From positions 62,001 through 126,000 of the IMG/VR virus record IMGVR_UViG_3300027749_000040: DNA of 64,000 bases; one strand, written 5' to 3'. Position 1 is the first letter of the stretch. Every line of letters starts with the position of its first letter. This document shows, one piece after another, positions 41,643 through 49,767 of this stretch. The notes beneath the pieces were generated by a model, which was not told the DNA's origin, ran no database searches, and saw nothing but the letters and a program-made list of their open reading frames with translations. Source of the stretch: a virus. The position numbers and the translations under genes are program-made.

Positions 41643-43547
41643 ATGCCAAAAAACACAGAATCTTTGAATCGTTCACTTTTCGACCTATTGCATAGCAAGG
41701 GTCTTGATCCTACTATGTTAAGCACTGCAGGTAAGGAAATTCCTACCCCTGAAGAAGCAGAAGTTTTCCAATTTAACTTTGTTAAAGACGGAGAAGACTA
41801 TGGAACAGTTACTATCTCTATTGATGGACTACATAAATTAACAGTTTATTTTGGTGACGAAGTAGCTAATAGTGAAAAAGAAGAATTAGAATCTGATGAC
41901 ATATCTTGGTATAAATTATTAAATCAATTGAAGAAGTTTTCACAAAAATATCAATTGAGTTTTGAATTACGGAATTTAAGCAACTTAAAGCACGACATGG
42001 CAAAGAGGGAATATATGAAGAAAAAAGAATCAATTGCAGAAGGTTACTACCCAATGGGCAGAAAAGCAAGTTACAGTGATGCTGTACCTAGCGTAAAGAT
42101 TGTGTTGCAACATAGTCGCCAAATCGAAGAAGGCGAACAACGTTATCGTAATGTTGAACGTATCTTCTTAGAGAATGAACAGGGTGAAAGATTCTTAGCA
42201 CCAACTACAAGACCTGGCATTGCACGTGTATATGCTAGACATATTGCAGAAGGTGGTATGCCACATGACGAACGTTGGAACCACATTGGTAGTTTATGTG
42301 AAGAATATAGTAAGATGGCTGGATTTGTTCGTGCTACTCGCAGTGGTCAATTTACAGAATCAACACAGAAATTGATTGCTGAGGGTATTAATCACTATCA
42401 ATCATTGCGTGAGTCATTAAGTAAATTAGCAGGTCACCGTGGTTATAATGCGTACTTTGAATCATGGAGTCCTCCATTAATGGAAGATGATAGCGACATG
42501 AGTAACATCAACGAATTGTTTGTACAAGAAACAGTTGATCCACGGATTGAATCAGTAATGCCAATACTGTCTAAGCTACAGAAGAAGATTAGTGAAATGT
42601 CAGAAGTTACTGAATTAAGTGAATGGGCAGATAAGTTAATTGAAGGTGACGAAGATATTGAAGATGACCAAGCCGATGATGCGGCAGATGATGCTGAAGA
42701 AGAATTAACAGAAGCTCCTGGCGCAGAGACATTAGGTCATAATGTAAGAACGGATGCTAAGAATTTAAGAGCATTTGATTTAGAGGAAGAAGAAAGTCTA
42801 ACAAGTAATAATCCACAAGGCGTTCCAGAAAGTGCTGAAGATAATCCAGTAGCCGGCGCTATTACTCGTAGAATATTATCACAACGATTAGACTTGTTAA
42901 AGAAGTACGGTCCTGTAGCAGTTACACAAGCTATCGATGACATTGCAGATTTCGTTGGTGACACTGATGAAATTGGTTCAAGTGATGTAAGTGGTTGGAT
43001 CAAACAAATAGAACAAACATTAGGTGGAGTTGATGAAGGTATACTAAACACACTAAAGAAAGTTGGCGGCAAAGTGTTAGACACATTAGGTCACGAAGAT
43101 GATGTGTTAAAAGACTTGCAAAAGAAAGCTGGCATACCTGCTCATGCACAACACGGTAAGCCTAACATGGCTCAATCTAACGAAAAAGAAGTTGATGAAA
43201 GTGCATTACAAGCATACTTGGGTGATAAGAAGTATGGTAAAGATGGTATGGATGCATTGCGTGATGCAGGTCGTGACCATGCTAGCGAGAAAACAATGCA
43301 AAACATTCGTGCCAAATATAGTAACAAAGAAGTTGCAGAAAAATTTGATCCATTGAAACATATTGATAAAGACAAACAAACTCCTGATATTAAGAAGGCA
43401 GCTAAAGATGTTAAGCAAGGTAGCTATGCTGACCGTGCGGCATTGATGAAGGCAGGCGGAGTTAAAGATGACCGCGGTCCACGTGGTGTAACAATGGCAG
43501 AAGGTCAAGATGACTTGGATACTATCAAACGATTATTGAGAAGATAA
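41643..43547 (+). CDS. Large late protein, probably virion or prohead component, 634 residues
   Basis: The family is not recognised. The product is hydrophilic and acidic overall, with a strongly acidic stretch near 340-360 (DEDIEDDQADDAADDAEEE). It has several I-A-E-G or L-T-E sites (ESIAEG, HIAEGG, LIAEG, ELTEA) of the type cut by T4-like prohead proteases. The C-terminal third is Lys/Gly/Asp-rich. Its place right after terminase, with its own late box, fits a structural or internal capsid protein. A scaffold-like role is one possibility. Confidence 0.7.
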   Translation: MPKNTESLNRSLFDLLHSKGLDPTMLSTAGKEIPTPEEAEVFQFNFVKDGEDYGTVTISIDGLHKLTVYFGDEVANSEKEELESDDISWYKLLNQLKKFSQKYQLSFELRNLSNLKHDMAKREYMKKKESIAEGYYPMGRKASYSDAVPSVKIVLQHSRQIEEGEQRYRNVERIFLENEQGERFLAPTTRPGIARVYARHIAEGGMPHDERWNHIGSLCEEYSKMAGFVRATRSGQFTESTQKLIAEGINHYQSLRESLSKLAGHRGYNAYFESWSPPLMEDDSDMSNINELFVQETVDPRIESVMPILSKLQKKISEMSEVTELSEWADKLIEGDEDIEDDQADDAADDAEEELTEAPGAETLGHNVRTDAKNLRAFDLEEEESLTSNNPQGVPESAEDNPVAGAITRRILSQRLDLLKKYGPVAVTQAIDDIADFVGDTDEIGSSDVSGWIKQIEQTLGGVDEGILNTLKKVGGKVLDTLGHEDDVLKDLQKKAGIPAHAQHGKPNMAQSNEKEVDESALQAYLGDKKYGKDGMDALRDAGRDHASEKTMQNIRAKYSNKEVAEKFDPLKHIDKDKQTPDIKKAAKDVKQGSYADRAALMKAGGVKDDRGPRGVTMAEGQDDLDTIKRLLRR

Positions 43548-44476
43548 TGCGTATTGATGAAGTTGTTCGTGTGCAGAATCCAATGGGCGGTGACTACAAG
43601 TCACAGCTTGATAGAGACCGTGCCGCTGCCGCAGTAAGAGCACAACGTCAAGCAAATAGAGAAATTTCCAATCGTGGTCCTGTATCTGGAGCAAAGTCTG
43701 GTACTGATCCACAGGGTGGTATGTTCACTCCAGGAGCAGTCACTACTAAATCTTATAACAATGCATTGACTAAACAGTTTGCAAGACCTGCAGGTCAAGG
43801 TAAAGGTTTAGATATAATGGGTAAACCATTACAACAACCTGTACAACGTAAAGTTGAACCTGCAACCCAAACAACACAACCCACACAACAAACACCGCAA
43901 CCTACACAGGCAGCGCAACAAAATCAATCATGGGTAGGGCAAAATACTGATATACCCGCAGTGCAACGCAAACAACAAGCACAACAGGGTCAACCATCAA
44001 CGACACCACCTGTAGTTGCAAAAACTCCGAATTTCAGTGGAGGTTCAACTGGTTACGCTACTGCGAATACTACATTCAAACCACCGGTAACAAAACCTGC
44101 ACAACAGCCAGTACAACAACCAACTACGCAACCTGCGGCCCAAACAACTGCGACTGCTGGAACCAGCGCACCCGCAACTACTTCTACTACTGTACCGCAA
44201 CAAACTGCACCACAAACAACCGATCGTCCTAATCCATATATGACACCTCAGGCAAATACACCAAGTGAGCCTGAACAACCGCAGACAATGCCAAATGAGC
44301 CAGTTAAAATTGGTGGACAAAAATTAAACCCGAATGATCCTAGTGATGCTAAGATATTGCAGATGATACAAAAACAATTACCACAAATGCCCACACCGCA
44401 AGTAGCGGCTGTAAAACAAGTAGCAGACAAAACTCTTGCTACACGCAGACGAAACAAGCCAAAGAAGCGTTTCTAA
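43547..44476 (+). CDS. Gln/Pro/Thr-rich low-complexity protein, 309 residues
   Basis: The start begins MRIDEVVRVQ and overlaps the preceding stop. The middle 200 residues consist of Q, P, T and A tracts (TQTTQPTQQTPQPTQAAQQ), typical of disordered virion linkers. The ends are better ordered, and the C-terminus is basic (ATRRRNKPKKRF). It closes the late operon from 41643 and is followed by a hairpin. Homology is uninformative; a disordered internal or linker protein is likely. Confidence 0.65.
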   Translation: MRIDEVVRVQNPMGGDYKSQLDRDRAAAAVRAQRQANREISNRGPVSGAKSGTDPQGGMFTPGAVTTKSYNNALTKQFARPAGQGKGLDIMGKPLQQPVQRKVEPATQTTQPTQQTPQPTQAAQQNQSWVGQNTDIPAVQRKQQAQQGQPSTTPPVVAKTPNFSGGSTGYATANTTFKPPVTKPAQQPVQQPTTQPAAQTTATAGTSAPATTSTTVPQQTAPQTTDRPNPYMTPQANTPSEPEQPQTMPNEPVKIGGQKLNPNDPSDAKILQMIQKQLPQMPTPQVAAVKQVADKTLATRRRNKPKKRF

Positions 44477-44487
44477 AAAGGGTAAAT

Positions 44488-44511
44488 AAACCGCATAAAA
44501 ATATGCGGTTT
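44488..44511 (+). terminator. Hairpin terminator candidate
   Basis: A 10-bp stem, AAACCGCATA / TATGCGGTTT, closes an AAAA loop 12 bases after the stop. The following T run is short (TTT within the stem), so efficiency is uncertain. Confidence 0.65.
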
Positions 44512-44524
44512 CCCACATATGGCA

Positions 44525-44530
44525 TAAATA
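44525..44530 (+). promoter_or_regulatory. Late-promoter box upstream of gene 32
   Basis: CATAAATA just after the hairpin predicts a late start near 44536, overlapping the early promoter that follows. Confidence 0.5.
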
Positions 44531-44533
44531 CTA

Positions 44534-44562
44534 TTGACATGAGAGTAAAGTACTGCTATACT
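44534..44562 (+). promoter_or_regulatory. Early sigma70 promoter for gene 32
   Basis: TTGACA, 17 bases, TATACT with extended TGC. Predicted start near 44569, leader about 71 bases. Together with the late box this would keep gene 32 on throughout infection. Confidence 0.85.
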
Positions 44563-44575
44563 TACACTTGTGTTA

Positions 44576-44615
44576 GACATTCATGGTGAGTGTCGAATAC
44601 TAAAACAGAGACCAT
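44576..44615 (+). promoter_or_regulatory. Candidate translational-operator pseudoknot in the gene 32 leader
   Basis: GACATTC (44576-44582) pairs with GAGTGTC (44588-44594), and the loop ATGGT (44583-44587) is complementary to ACCAT (44611-44615), giving an H-type pseudoknot. An unstructured AT-rich stretch with the AAGGAAA ribosome-binding site follows. T4-type gene 32 messages are autoregulated by gp32 binding through such a leader pseudoknot. Confidence 0.55.
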
Positions 44616-44639
44616 CTCAATTTTATTAAGGAAAATATC

Positions 44640-45635
44640 ATGGCATCATTAGCAGACATTCGTGCTCGTATCGCGGCACAAGAAAACAAAACAAGCAATA
44701 AGGGTTCTAACACCCAATCTGATAACTCAGTTTACGCACACTGGAACATGGATGAAGGCACTACTGCCAGCATTCGTTTCTTACCAGATGGTAACTCAAA
44801 GAATGATTTCTTTTGGGTAGAAAAACAAATTATCAAACTTCCATTCAATGGCGTTAAAGGTGATTCTAACGTTAAACGTATTGAAGTACAAGTACCGTGT
44901 GTAGAAATGTATGGTGATAACTGCCCTATCTTGGCAGAAGTTCGTCCTTGGTATAAAGACGAATCATTGAAAGAAATGGCAAACAAGTATTGGAAGAAGC
45001 GTAGTTATCTATTCCAAGGTTTTGTTCGTCAGAACCCACTTGGTGATGACAAGACACCTGCGAACCCTATTCGTAGATTCATCATCAGCCCACAAATCAT
45101 CCCAATTGTTAAAGCTGGATTGATGGATCCAGAGATTGAAGAATTGCCAACAGACTTCTTGCGTGGTCTTGACTTTAACATCAAGAAAACAAGCAAAGGT
45201 GGTTATGCTGATTACTCAACAAGTAACTGGGCACGTAAAGAAACTCCTCTAACAGAAGCAGAACAAACTGCTATTGAAGCGCATGGATTATTTGACCTTG
45301 CTAGCTTTCTTCCAAAGAAGCCCGGAGAAGCAGAATTGCGTATCATCAAAGAAATGTTTGAAGCATCAGTTGATGGTCAACCGTATGACAATGAACGCTG
45401 GGGTAATTACTATCGTCCATATGGATTAGAAGCACCAGCAGGAGCTACGGCACAAACAACAGCGACTATTGCAACCAGCGCACCCGTAGCAACTCCTGTA
45501 GCAGGAACTTCTACTACACCCTGGGATGAAGAAGCATCTACAACATCATCGGCTCCTATTGAAGTTCCAAAAACAACTTCAACGGATAAAGCACAAGACA
45601 TCTTAGCGATGATTCGTGCTAGACAAAATAAGTAA
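44640..45635 (+). CDS. 32: Single-stranded DNA-binding protein gp32
   Basis: The 331-residue product begins MASLADIRARIAAQE (cooperativity-type N-terminus), then a core with WNMDEGTTASIRFLPDG, a cysteine/His zinc-like region reduced to VPCVEMYGDNCP, and LFQGFVRQNP. The C-terminus is acidic and Thr/Ala-rich and ends in AQDILAMIRARQNK. gp32 coats ssDNA during replication and recombination and works with UvsX/UvsY encoded just downstream. Unlike T4 gp32, the full His/Cys3 zinc site is not evident. Confidence 0.92.
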   Translation: MASLADIRARIAAQENKTSNKGSNTQSDNSVYAHWNMDEGTTASIRFLPDGNSKNDFFWVEKQIIKLPFNGVKGDSNVKRIEVQVPCVEMYGDNCPILAEVRPWYKDESLKEMANKYWKKRSYLFQGFVRQNPLGDDKTPANPIRRFIISPQIIPIVKAGLMDPEIEELPTDFLRGLDFNIKKTSKGGYADYSTSNWARKETPLTEAEQTAIEAHGLFDLASFLPKKPGEAELRIIKEMFEASVDGQPYDNERWGNYYRPYGLEAPAGATAQTTATIATSAPVATPVAGTSTTPWDEEASTTSSAPIEVPKTTSTDKAQDILAMIRARQNK

Positions 45636-45680
45636 TACTTATTGGATAGGGAGCACTTGCTTCCTTCCTTAGGAACCACG

Positions 45681-45911
45681 ATGACACTACCAGACGAACG
45701 CTACCGCGCCATTAAGCAAGGTAAAAAACTGTTAGAGGAACTATGCGACCCAGGTCGTACACCTAGGGTGCCGGGCATCATTAGAGATAGAGCTAGAGGT
45801 GCATTAAGACATTTCCCGCAAGATTGGGAAATTGATTCAATGGCAGAAAAATGTCCAGATATGCTAGACAAACAACCATTCAGCGTGTATACTAATGGCA
45901 TACACAAATAA
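45681..45911 (+). CDS. BPSL0761-type small conserved protein, 76 residues
   Basis: The start is the ATG at 45681, preceded by TTAGGAA. The product, MTLPDERYRAIKQGKKLLEE..., with PRVPGIIRDRARGALRHFP, fits what I recall of the BPSL0761 family, small proteins of Burkholderia-type bacteria and phages with no known function. It is helical and basic, and lies between gp32 and uvsX. Confidence 0.7.
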   Translation: MTLPDERYRAIKQGKKLLEELCDPGRTPRVPGIIRDRARGALRHFPQDWEIDSMAEKCPDMLDKQPFSVYTNGIHK

Positions 45912-45924
45912 CAAGGAGAATAAT

Positions 45925-46119
45925 ATGGCTAAGAAATTAAACAAACTAGAAAAAGTAAATGAATCATTTACGGTCAATCGATATGATAACGGCTTTATGA
46001 TTGAAGTCGGTGGAAGAGACAAAGAGAATGATTGGAAAACTTGTAAAATTATGTGCGCTACTGAGGTAGAACTTTTTGAAGTAATCAAAGAAGCACTTAG
46101 TATAGAAATGGATAATTAA
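45925..46119 (+). CDS. Hypothetical protein, 64 residues
   Basis: An AAGGAG ribosome-binding site lies seven bases before the ATG at 45925; the longer frame from 45895 lacks one. The product (MAKKLNKLEKVNESFTVNRYD..., ending EVIKEALSIEMDN) looks like a small alpha/beta protein. It ends directly before the uvsX start. Function is unknown. Confidence 0.7.
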   Translation: MAKKLNKLEKVNESFTVNRYDNGFMIEVGGRDKENDWKTCKIMCATEVELFEVIKEALSIEMDN

Positions 46120-47187
46120 ATGGGAAAACCTTTTGACGTAAGTAAATTCCGCAAGGATATTACAAAAAGTATTGAAGGATTATCAATAGGATTTAACGAT
46201 CCTACCGATTGGATCTCGACAGGAAATTATGCTCTCAACTACCTCATTAGTGGTGATTTTAATAAAGGCGTACCTCTTGGTAAAGTTACTGTCTTTGCCG
46301 GAGAGTCAGGCGCCGGAAAATCATTTATCTGCTCAGGAAACCTCGTCAGACACGCACAACAACAAGGAATCTTTGTAGTCTTAATTGATAGCGAAAATGC
46401 ACTTGACGAAGCATGGTTACACGCACTGGGTGTATCTACTGCGGAAGATAAACTACTAAAACTTAACATGGCAATGATTGATGAAGTGGGAAAAACTATT
46501 TCTATGTTCGTCAAAGATTACAAAGCATTACCGGAAACAGATCGTCCTAAGGTATTGTTTGTTGTTGATAGTTTAGGCATGCTATTGACACCAACTGATG
46601 TTAATCAATTTGAAGCAGGTGACATGAAGGGTGACATGGGTCGTAAACCTAAAGCACTGACTGCACTTGTTCGTAACTGTGTAAACATGTTTGGTAGTCT
46701 AGGCATCGGCTTAGTTGCAACTAATCACACATATGCTTCACAAGATATGTTTGATCCAGATGATAAAATCAGTGGTGGTCAAGGTTTTGTCTATGCATCA
46801 AGTATTGTTGTTGCTATGAAGAAATTGAAACTTAAAGAAGATGAAGATGGTAATAAGATTAGTGAAGTGCGAGGTATTCGTGCGGCATGTAAAATTATGA
46901 AAACTCGTTATGCAAAACCATTTGAAAGTGTTCAAGTTAAGATTCCATATGAGACAGGTATGAGTCCCTACTCAGGCATGCTAGACATGATGGAGAAGGC
47001 AGAGCTTGTTAAAAAAGAAGGTAACAGTTTAGTCTATACAACACTTGATGGTGAAATCATTAAGAAGTTTCGTAAGGCATGGGAAGCAAACACAGACGGT
47101 TGCTTAGACACAGTTATGTCTGAGTATGGTAAAAAATCAAATTCAAAGATAAGTAATGTATCATCGGAGGAGGATGTTACAGCATGA
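46120..47187 (+). CDS. uvsX: UvsX RecA-like recombinase
   Basis: The 355-residue product has Walker A GESGAGKS (61-68), the RecA-type IDSENALDEAWL element, VVDSLGML (Walker B), and L2-like GDMKGDMGRKPKALTALVR and NHTYASQDMFDPDDKISGGQG. It catalyses strand exchange for recombination-dependent replication with gp32 and UvsY. The start immediately follows the upstream stop and the next gene begins in an ATGA overlap, so it is in the gp32 operon. Confidence 0.96.
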   Translation: MGKPFDVSKFRKDITKSIEGLSIGFNDPTDWISTGNYALNYLISGDFNKGVPLGKVTVFAGESGAGKSFICSGNLVRHAQQQGIFVVLIDSENALDEAWLHALGVSTAEDKLLKLNMAMIDEVGKTISMFVKDYKALPETDRPKVLFVVDSLGMLLTPTDVNQFEAGDMKGDMGRKPKALTALVRNCVNMFGSLGIGLVATNHTYASQDMFDPDDKISGGQGFVYASSIVVAMKKLKLKEDEDGNKISEVRGIRAACKIMKTRYAKPFESVQVKIPYETGMSPYSGMLDMMEKAELVKKEGNSLVYTTLDGEIIKKFRKAWEANTDGCLDTVMSEYGKKSNSKISNVSSEEDVTA

Positions 47188-47435
47188 ACTTAGATTTTGT
47201 TGCAGAAGTGTGGGACGCATTGCGTTCGCATATTGATTTAAATGACCGTAGCGAAGCGGCCGATTCACTAGTCAATCTACTGATTGATAACAACTACGAA
47301 GCTGAAGATATCAAAAATGCCTTTAAGGGCGAGAAAGAAGTTATTACTGCACTCAAAGAGTATATAGCACAGCATGATACTGAAGAATCGTATGAAGATT
47401 ATGATGAAGATGACGCAGACGAAGAATGGGATTAA
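47184..47435 (+). CDS. Small acidic protein, 83 residues
   Basis: The product is strongly acidic at its C-terminus (EESYEDYDEDDADEEWD). A GGAGGAGG ribosome-binding site precedes the ATG inside uvsX. It sits between uvsX and the UvsY-like gene. The acidic tail recalls the protein-protein tails of ssDNA-binding proteins, but no family is recognised. Confidence 0.7.
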   Translation: MNLDFVAEVWDALRSHIDLNDRSEAADSLVNLLIDNNYEAEDIKNAFKGEKEVITALKEYIAQHDTEESYEDYDEDDADEEWD

Positions 47436-47894
47436 ATGAACTGGTATACTCGTATCACACAAAATCTTGGTGTGATACCCGATTTCATAACTCACTATGA
47501 AGCTGAATTAATTTTGGCTAAACAAGAAGTCAAGATATATGGCAATGTTGAAAAGAACATTGCCGCTATCCCGGGTGTAACTGAACACCGTTTTAATCAA
47601 CTGCAAGAGATTGAAGCGGTGCTTAACTATCTCAATATACAATTACGGAGAATTCGCCGAAAACATTTTCAAAAATATTTAGAAGCGTATAATAGGGCAT
47701 TGACAAGCCGTGATGCTGAAAAGTACGCAGAAGGTGAAGATGAAGTAATTGATATGGAAGTGTTGATTAACGAAGTTGCCTTATTACGCAATAGATGGCT
47801 TGGCATTATGAAGGGTCTCGAAGCCAAACAATGGCAGATGGGACATATCGTGCGACTACGCACTAGTGGAATGGAAGATATTACAATTGGCTAA
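47436..47894 (+). CDS. UvsY-like recombination mediator (tentative)
   Basis: The 152-residue product is helical with basic patches. Its C-terminal part (LRNRWLGIMKGLEAKQWQMGHIVRLR) has the shape of the UvsY C-terminus, in which a Trp/Tyr-rich helix is followed by a short basic segment. Size and position two genes after uvsX fit. UvsY loads UvsX onto gp32-covered DNA. Sequence similarity to T4 UvsY is low by eye, so the call rests on context plus the C-terminal pattern. Confidence 0.5.
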   Translation: MNWYTRITQNLGVIPDFITHYEAELILAKQEVKIYGNVEKNIAAIPGVTEHRFNQLQEIEAVLNYLNIQLRRIRRKHFQKYLEAYNRALTSRDAEKYAEGEDEVIDMEVLINEVALLRNRWLGIMKGLEAKQWQMGHIVRLRTSGMEDITIG

Positions 47895-48732
47895 TTATAA
47901 CTTAAGCAAACAACTTGCAAATATAAATATCCGTAGTTCACAAATAACTAATAATGGTTATGGTGCAACGCCTACTATCTCGATAACCGGTACTAGTGGA
48001 GCCATCGCCGGTGGATATAGTGCTCAAACTATAAACTTAGGTAATTTAGAATTTGGATTTAATGATGATGTTAAAAAATACGAAGTCTATGAAATCAGCC
48101 AAGACCTATTAGCACTGAGCGTATGTTGGGCACGATATCGTAAGACTAGGGACACATTGCCGCACCTGCCTCAACCTACTATCACTAAACTATTAGACAG
48201 TGAATTGTTTCGCTTAGTAAGTGAAGACGATATTGCACACGCTAATATTATCCGTGATTATTACAGCAAGAAAATCATGGTATTAAAATTGAAGAATACA
48301 GGCTTTACCTCTTTCCGTGAAGATTTGAATACCTTTATTCACAGTGATGGTAAGATGTTTAAAGAAAACATGATGCCATTAGCATATCGTCTTCCTGAAT
48401 TCTATGAGTATGATGTTGAGTTTGAAAAAATGTTATTTGATTTCAACAGAGAAGTTAAGCGCATGGATCAACCTCATGTCGTTGACACCAAACAATTGAA
48501 GTTTGTAAAACAGCTATCAGTCAACACTAAACGCTACAAGCGCAAAGAATATTGGTTTAGTGACAGGTCTAATAATCTAGTGAACATTAATATAGATACT
48601 AGTAATCCATTGATTTCATTGATGGATATGACAGTGAATAAAAATGACATTACTATTAAAGGCAAATTTAAAAAATGTTCACGTGATGGTAATGAGTTTA
48701 TAAAAACTGATAACAAGTTTACATTTGTGTAA
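47866..48732 (+). CDS. Hypothetical protein, about 288 residues
   Basis: The start is uncertain: GTG at 47866 or TTG at 47887 (giving (M)ANYNLSKQL...); no in-frame ATG is near. A Gly/Thr-rich early segment (GATPTISITGTSGAIAGG) is followed by a mostly helical region with LREDLNTF-like (FREDLNTFIHSDGKMF) and LAYRLPEFYEYDVEFEKM stretches. I recall such a protein as a conserved hypothetical in T4-like phages, unverified. A TATAAATA at 47922 falls inside it. The end overlaps the next late box. Confidence 0.65.
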   Translation: MEWKILQLANYNLSKQLANINIRSSQITNNGYGATPTISITGTSGAIAGGYSAQTINLGNLEFGFNDDVKKYEVYEISQDLLALSVCWARYRKTRDTLPHLPQPTITKLLDSELFRLVSEDDIAHANIIRDYYSKKIMVLKLKNTGFTSFREDLNTFIHSDGKMFKENMMPLAYRLPEFYEYDVEFEKMLFDFNREVKRMDQPHVVDTKQLKFVKQLSVNTKRYKRKEYWFSDRSNNLVNINIDTSNPLISLMDMTVNKNDITIKGKFKKCSRDGNEFIKTDNKFTFV

Positions 48733-48735
48733 ATA
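48730..48735 (+). promoter_or_regulatory. Late-promoter box (GTAAATA)
   Basis: TAAATA overlaps the previous stop codon and ends six bases before the ATG at 48742, so the predicted message is leaderless. Confidence 0.55.
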
Positions 48736-48741
48736 TGATTA

Positions 48742-49767
48742 ATGGATCAATATCAATTAGTCTCACGCTGGATACAAGGCAAGATACCCGGTAAAATACT
48801 ACCCTGGCAGATAGACTTAGACACTACTAATATCTGCAATCAAGCCTGCTATTACTGTAACACCGAGCAATTCAGAAATGATATGCCGGTTTACCAGTCT
48901 GTGGAACAATATATTAAATTAATTGACAGACTACACAACTGGCGTAAGTATGACAGTAATGTCATAGGAACATTAAGTAATGTGATCTTTAGTGGTGGAG
49001 GGGAACCCACATTACTTCCTGGATATGAAGATTTATTAGAAGACGTAATTGATAAAGGTTATGTTGCCGCAATGAATACTAACGGCACAAAACTACACAA
49101 GATACTGACAATTGATACAGATAAACTAAAGCAAATGGCTTATATAGGTTTAGATATTGACAGCGGGAATCCTGATACATATGAGTTAATACGCAAAAGC
49201 AAAATGTCGGATAGTCCCTTCAATAGAGTCAAAGAGACAGCAAAAGAATTAGGTAGTAAAGGTGTTCCGTTAGATATAAAAGCATTACTCATGCCTGAGA
49301 ATACAAGCCAATTAGAAATTAACAGTATATTTGAATATGCAAGAGATGTAAAAGCACGTGCAGTCCATTTACGCCCAATGGTATTGAATGGGCATAGTTT
49401 CATTATGAATGATGAAGTCAATACTAGAATAAAAATTGCAAGTGAGTTTTATAAAATCAATGCAGACATATCACTTGGGAGATATGACACAAGAACATAT
49501 ACACGATGCCATCAGATGTTTTTGTTTCCTAATTTCTGTGCCGATGGTAACATTTATCTATGCTGTGAGTATAAAGGCAGAGAAGATACTAAACTAGGAT
49601 CTTGGATCGATGATGACTTTAGAGATATATGGTGTAGTGATAAACACAAAGAAATTTACGATAATTTTATAACAAGTTTCTGTAAACCATGCAGACCCAA
49701 TTCAACTAATAATAAAATACAAAATTCTATTAATGATTATAGTCAGGTTATTAAGGGATTTATTTAA
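48742..49767 (+). CDS. Radical SAM protein with SPASM-like C-terminus
   Basis: The 341-residue product has TTNICNQACYYC (C32, C36, C39), FSGGGEPTLLP, and a C-terminal SPASM-type set (RCHQMF, FCADGNIYLCCEYK, FCKPCRP). SPASM proteins often modify peptides or handle sugars. It converges with the - strand glycosyltransferase-like gene, overlapping it by four bases at the stop codons. Both have late boxes at their starts, which suggests a linked function. Confidence 0.9.
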   Translation: MDQYQLVSRWIQGKIPGKILPWQIDLDTTNICNQACYYCNTEQFRNDMPVYQSVEQYIKLIDRLHNWRKYDSNVIGTLSNVIFSGGGEPTLLPGYEDLLEDVIDKGYVAAMNTNGTKLHKILTIDTDKLKQMAYIGLDIDSGNPDTYELIRKSKMSDSPFNRVKETAKELGSKGVPLDIKALLMPENTSQLEINSIFEYARDVKARAVHLRPMVLNGHSFIMNDEVNTRIKIASEFYKINADISLGRYDTRTYTRCHQMFLFPNFCADGNIYLCCEYKGREDTKLGSWIDDDFRDIWCSDKHKEIYDNFITSFCKPCRPNSTNNKIQNSINDYSQVIKGFI

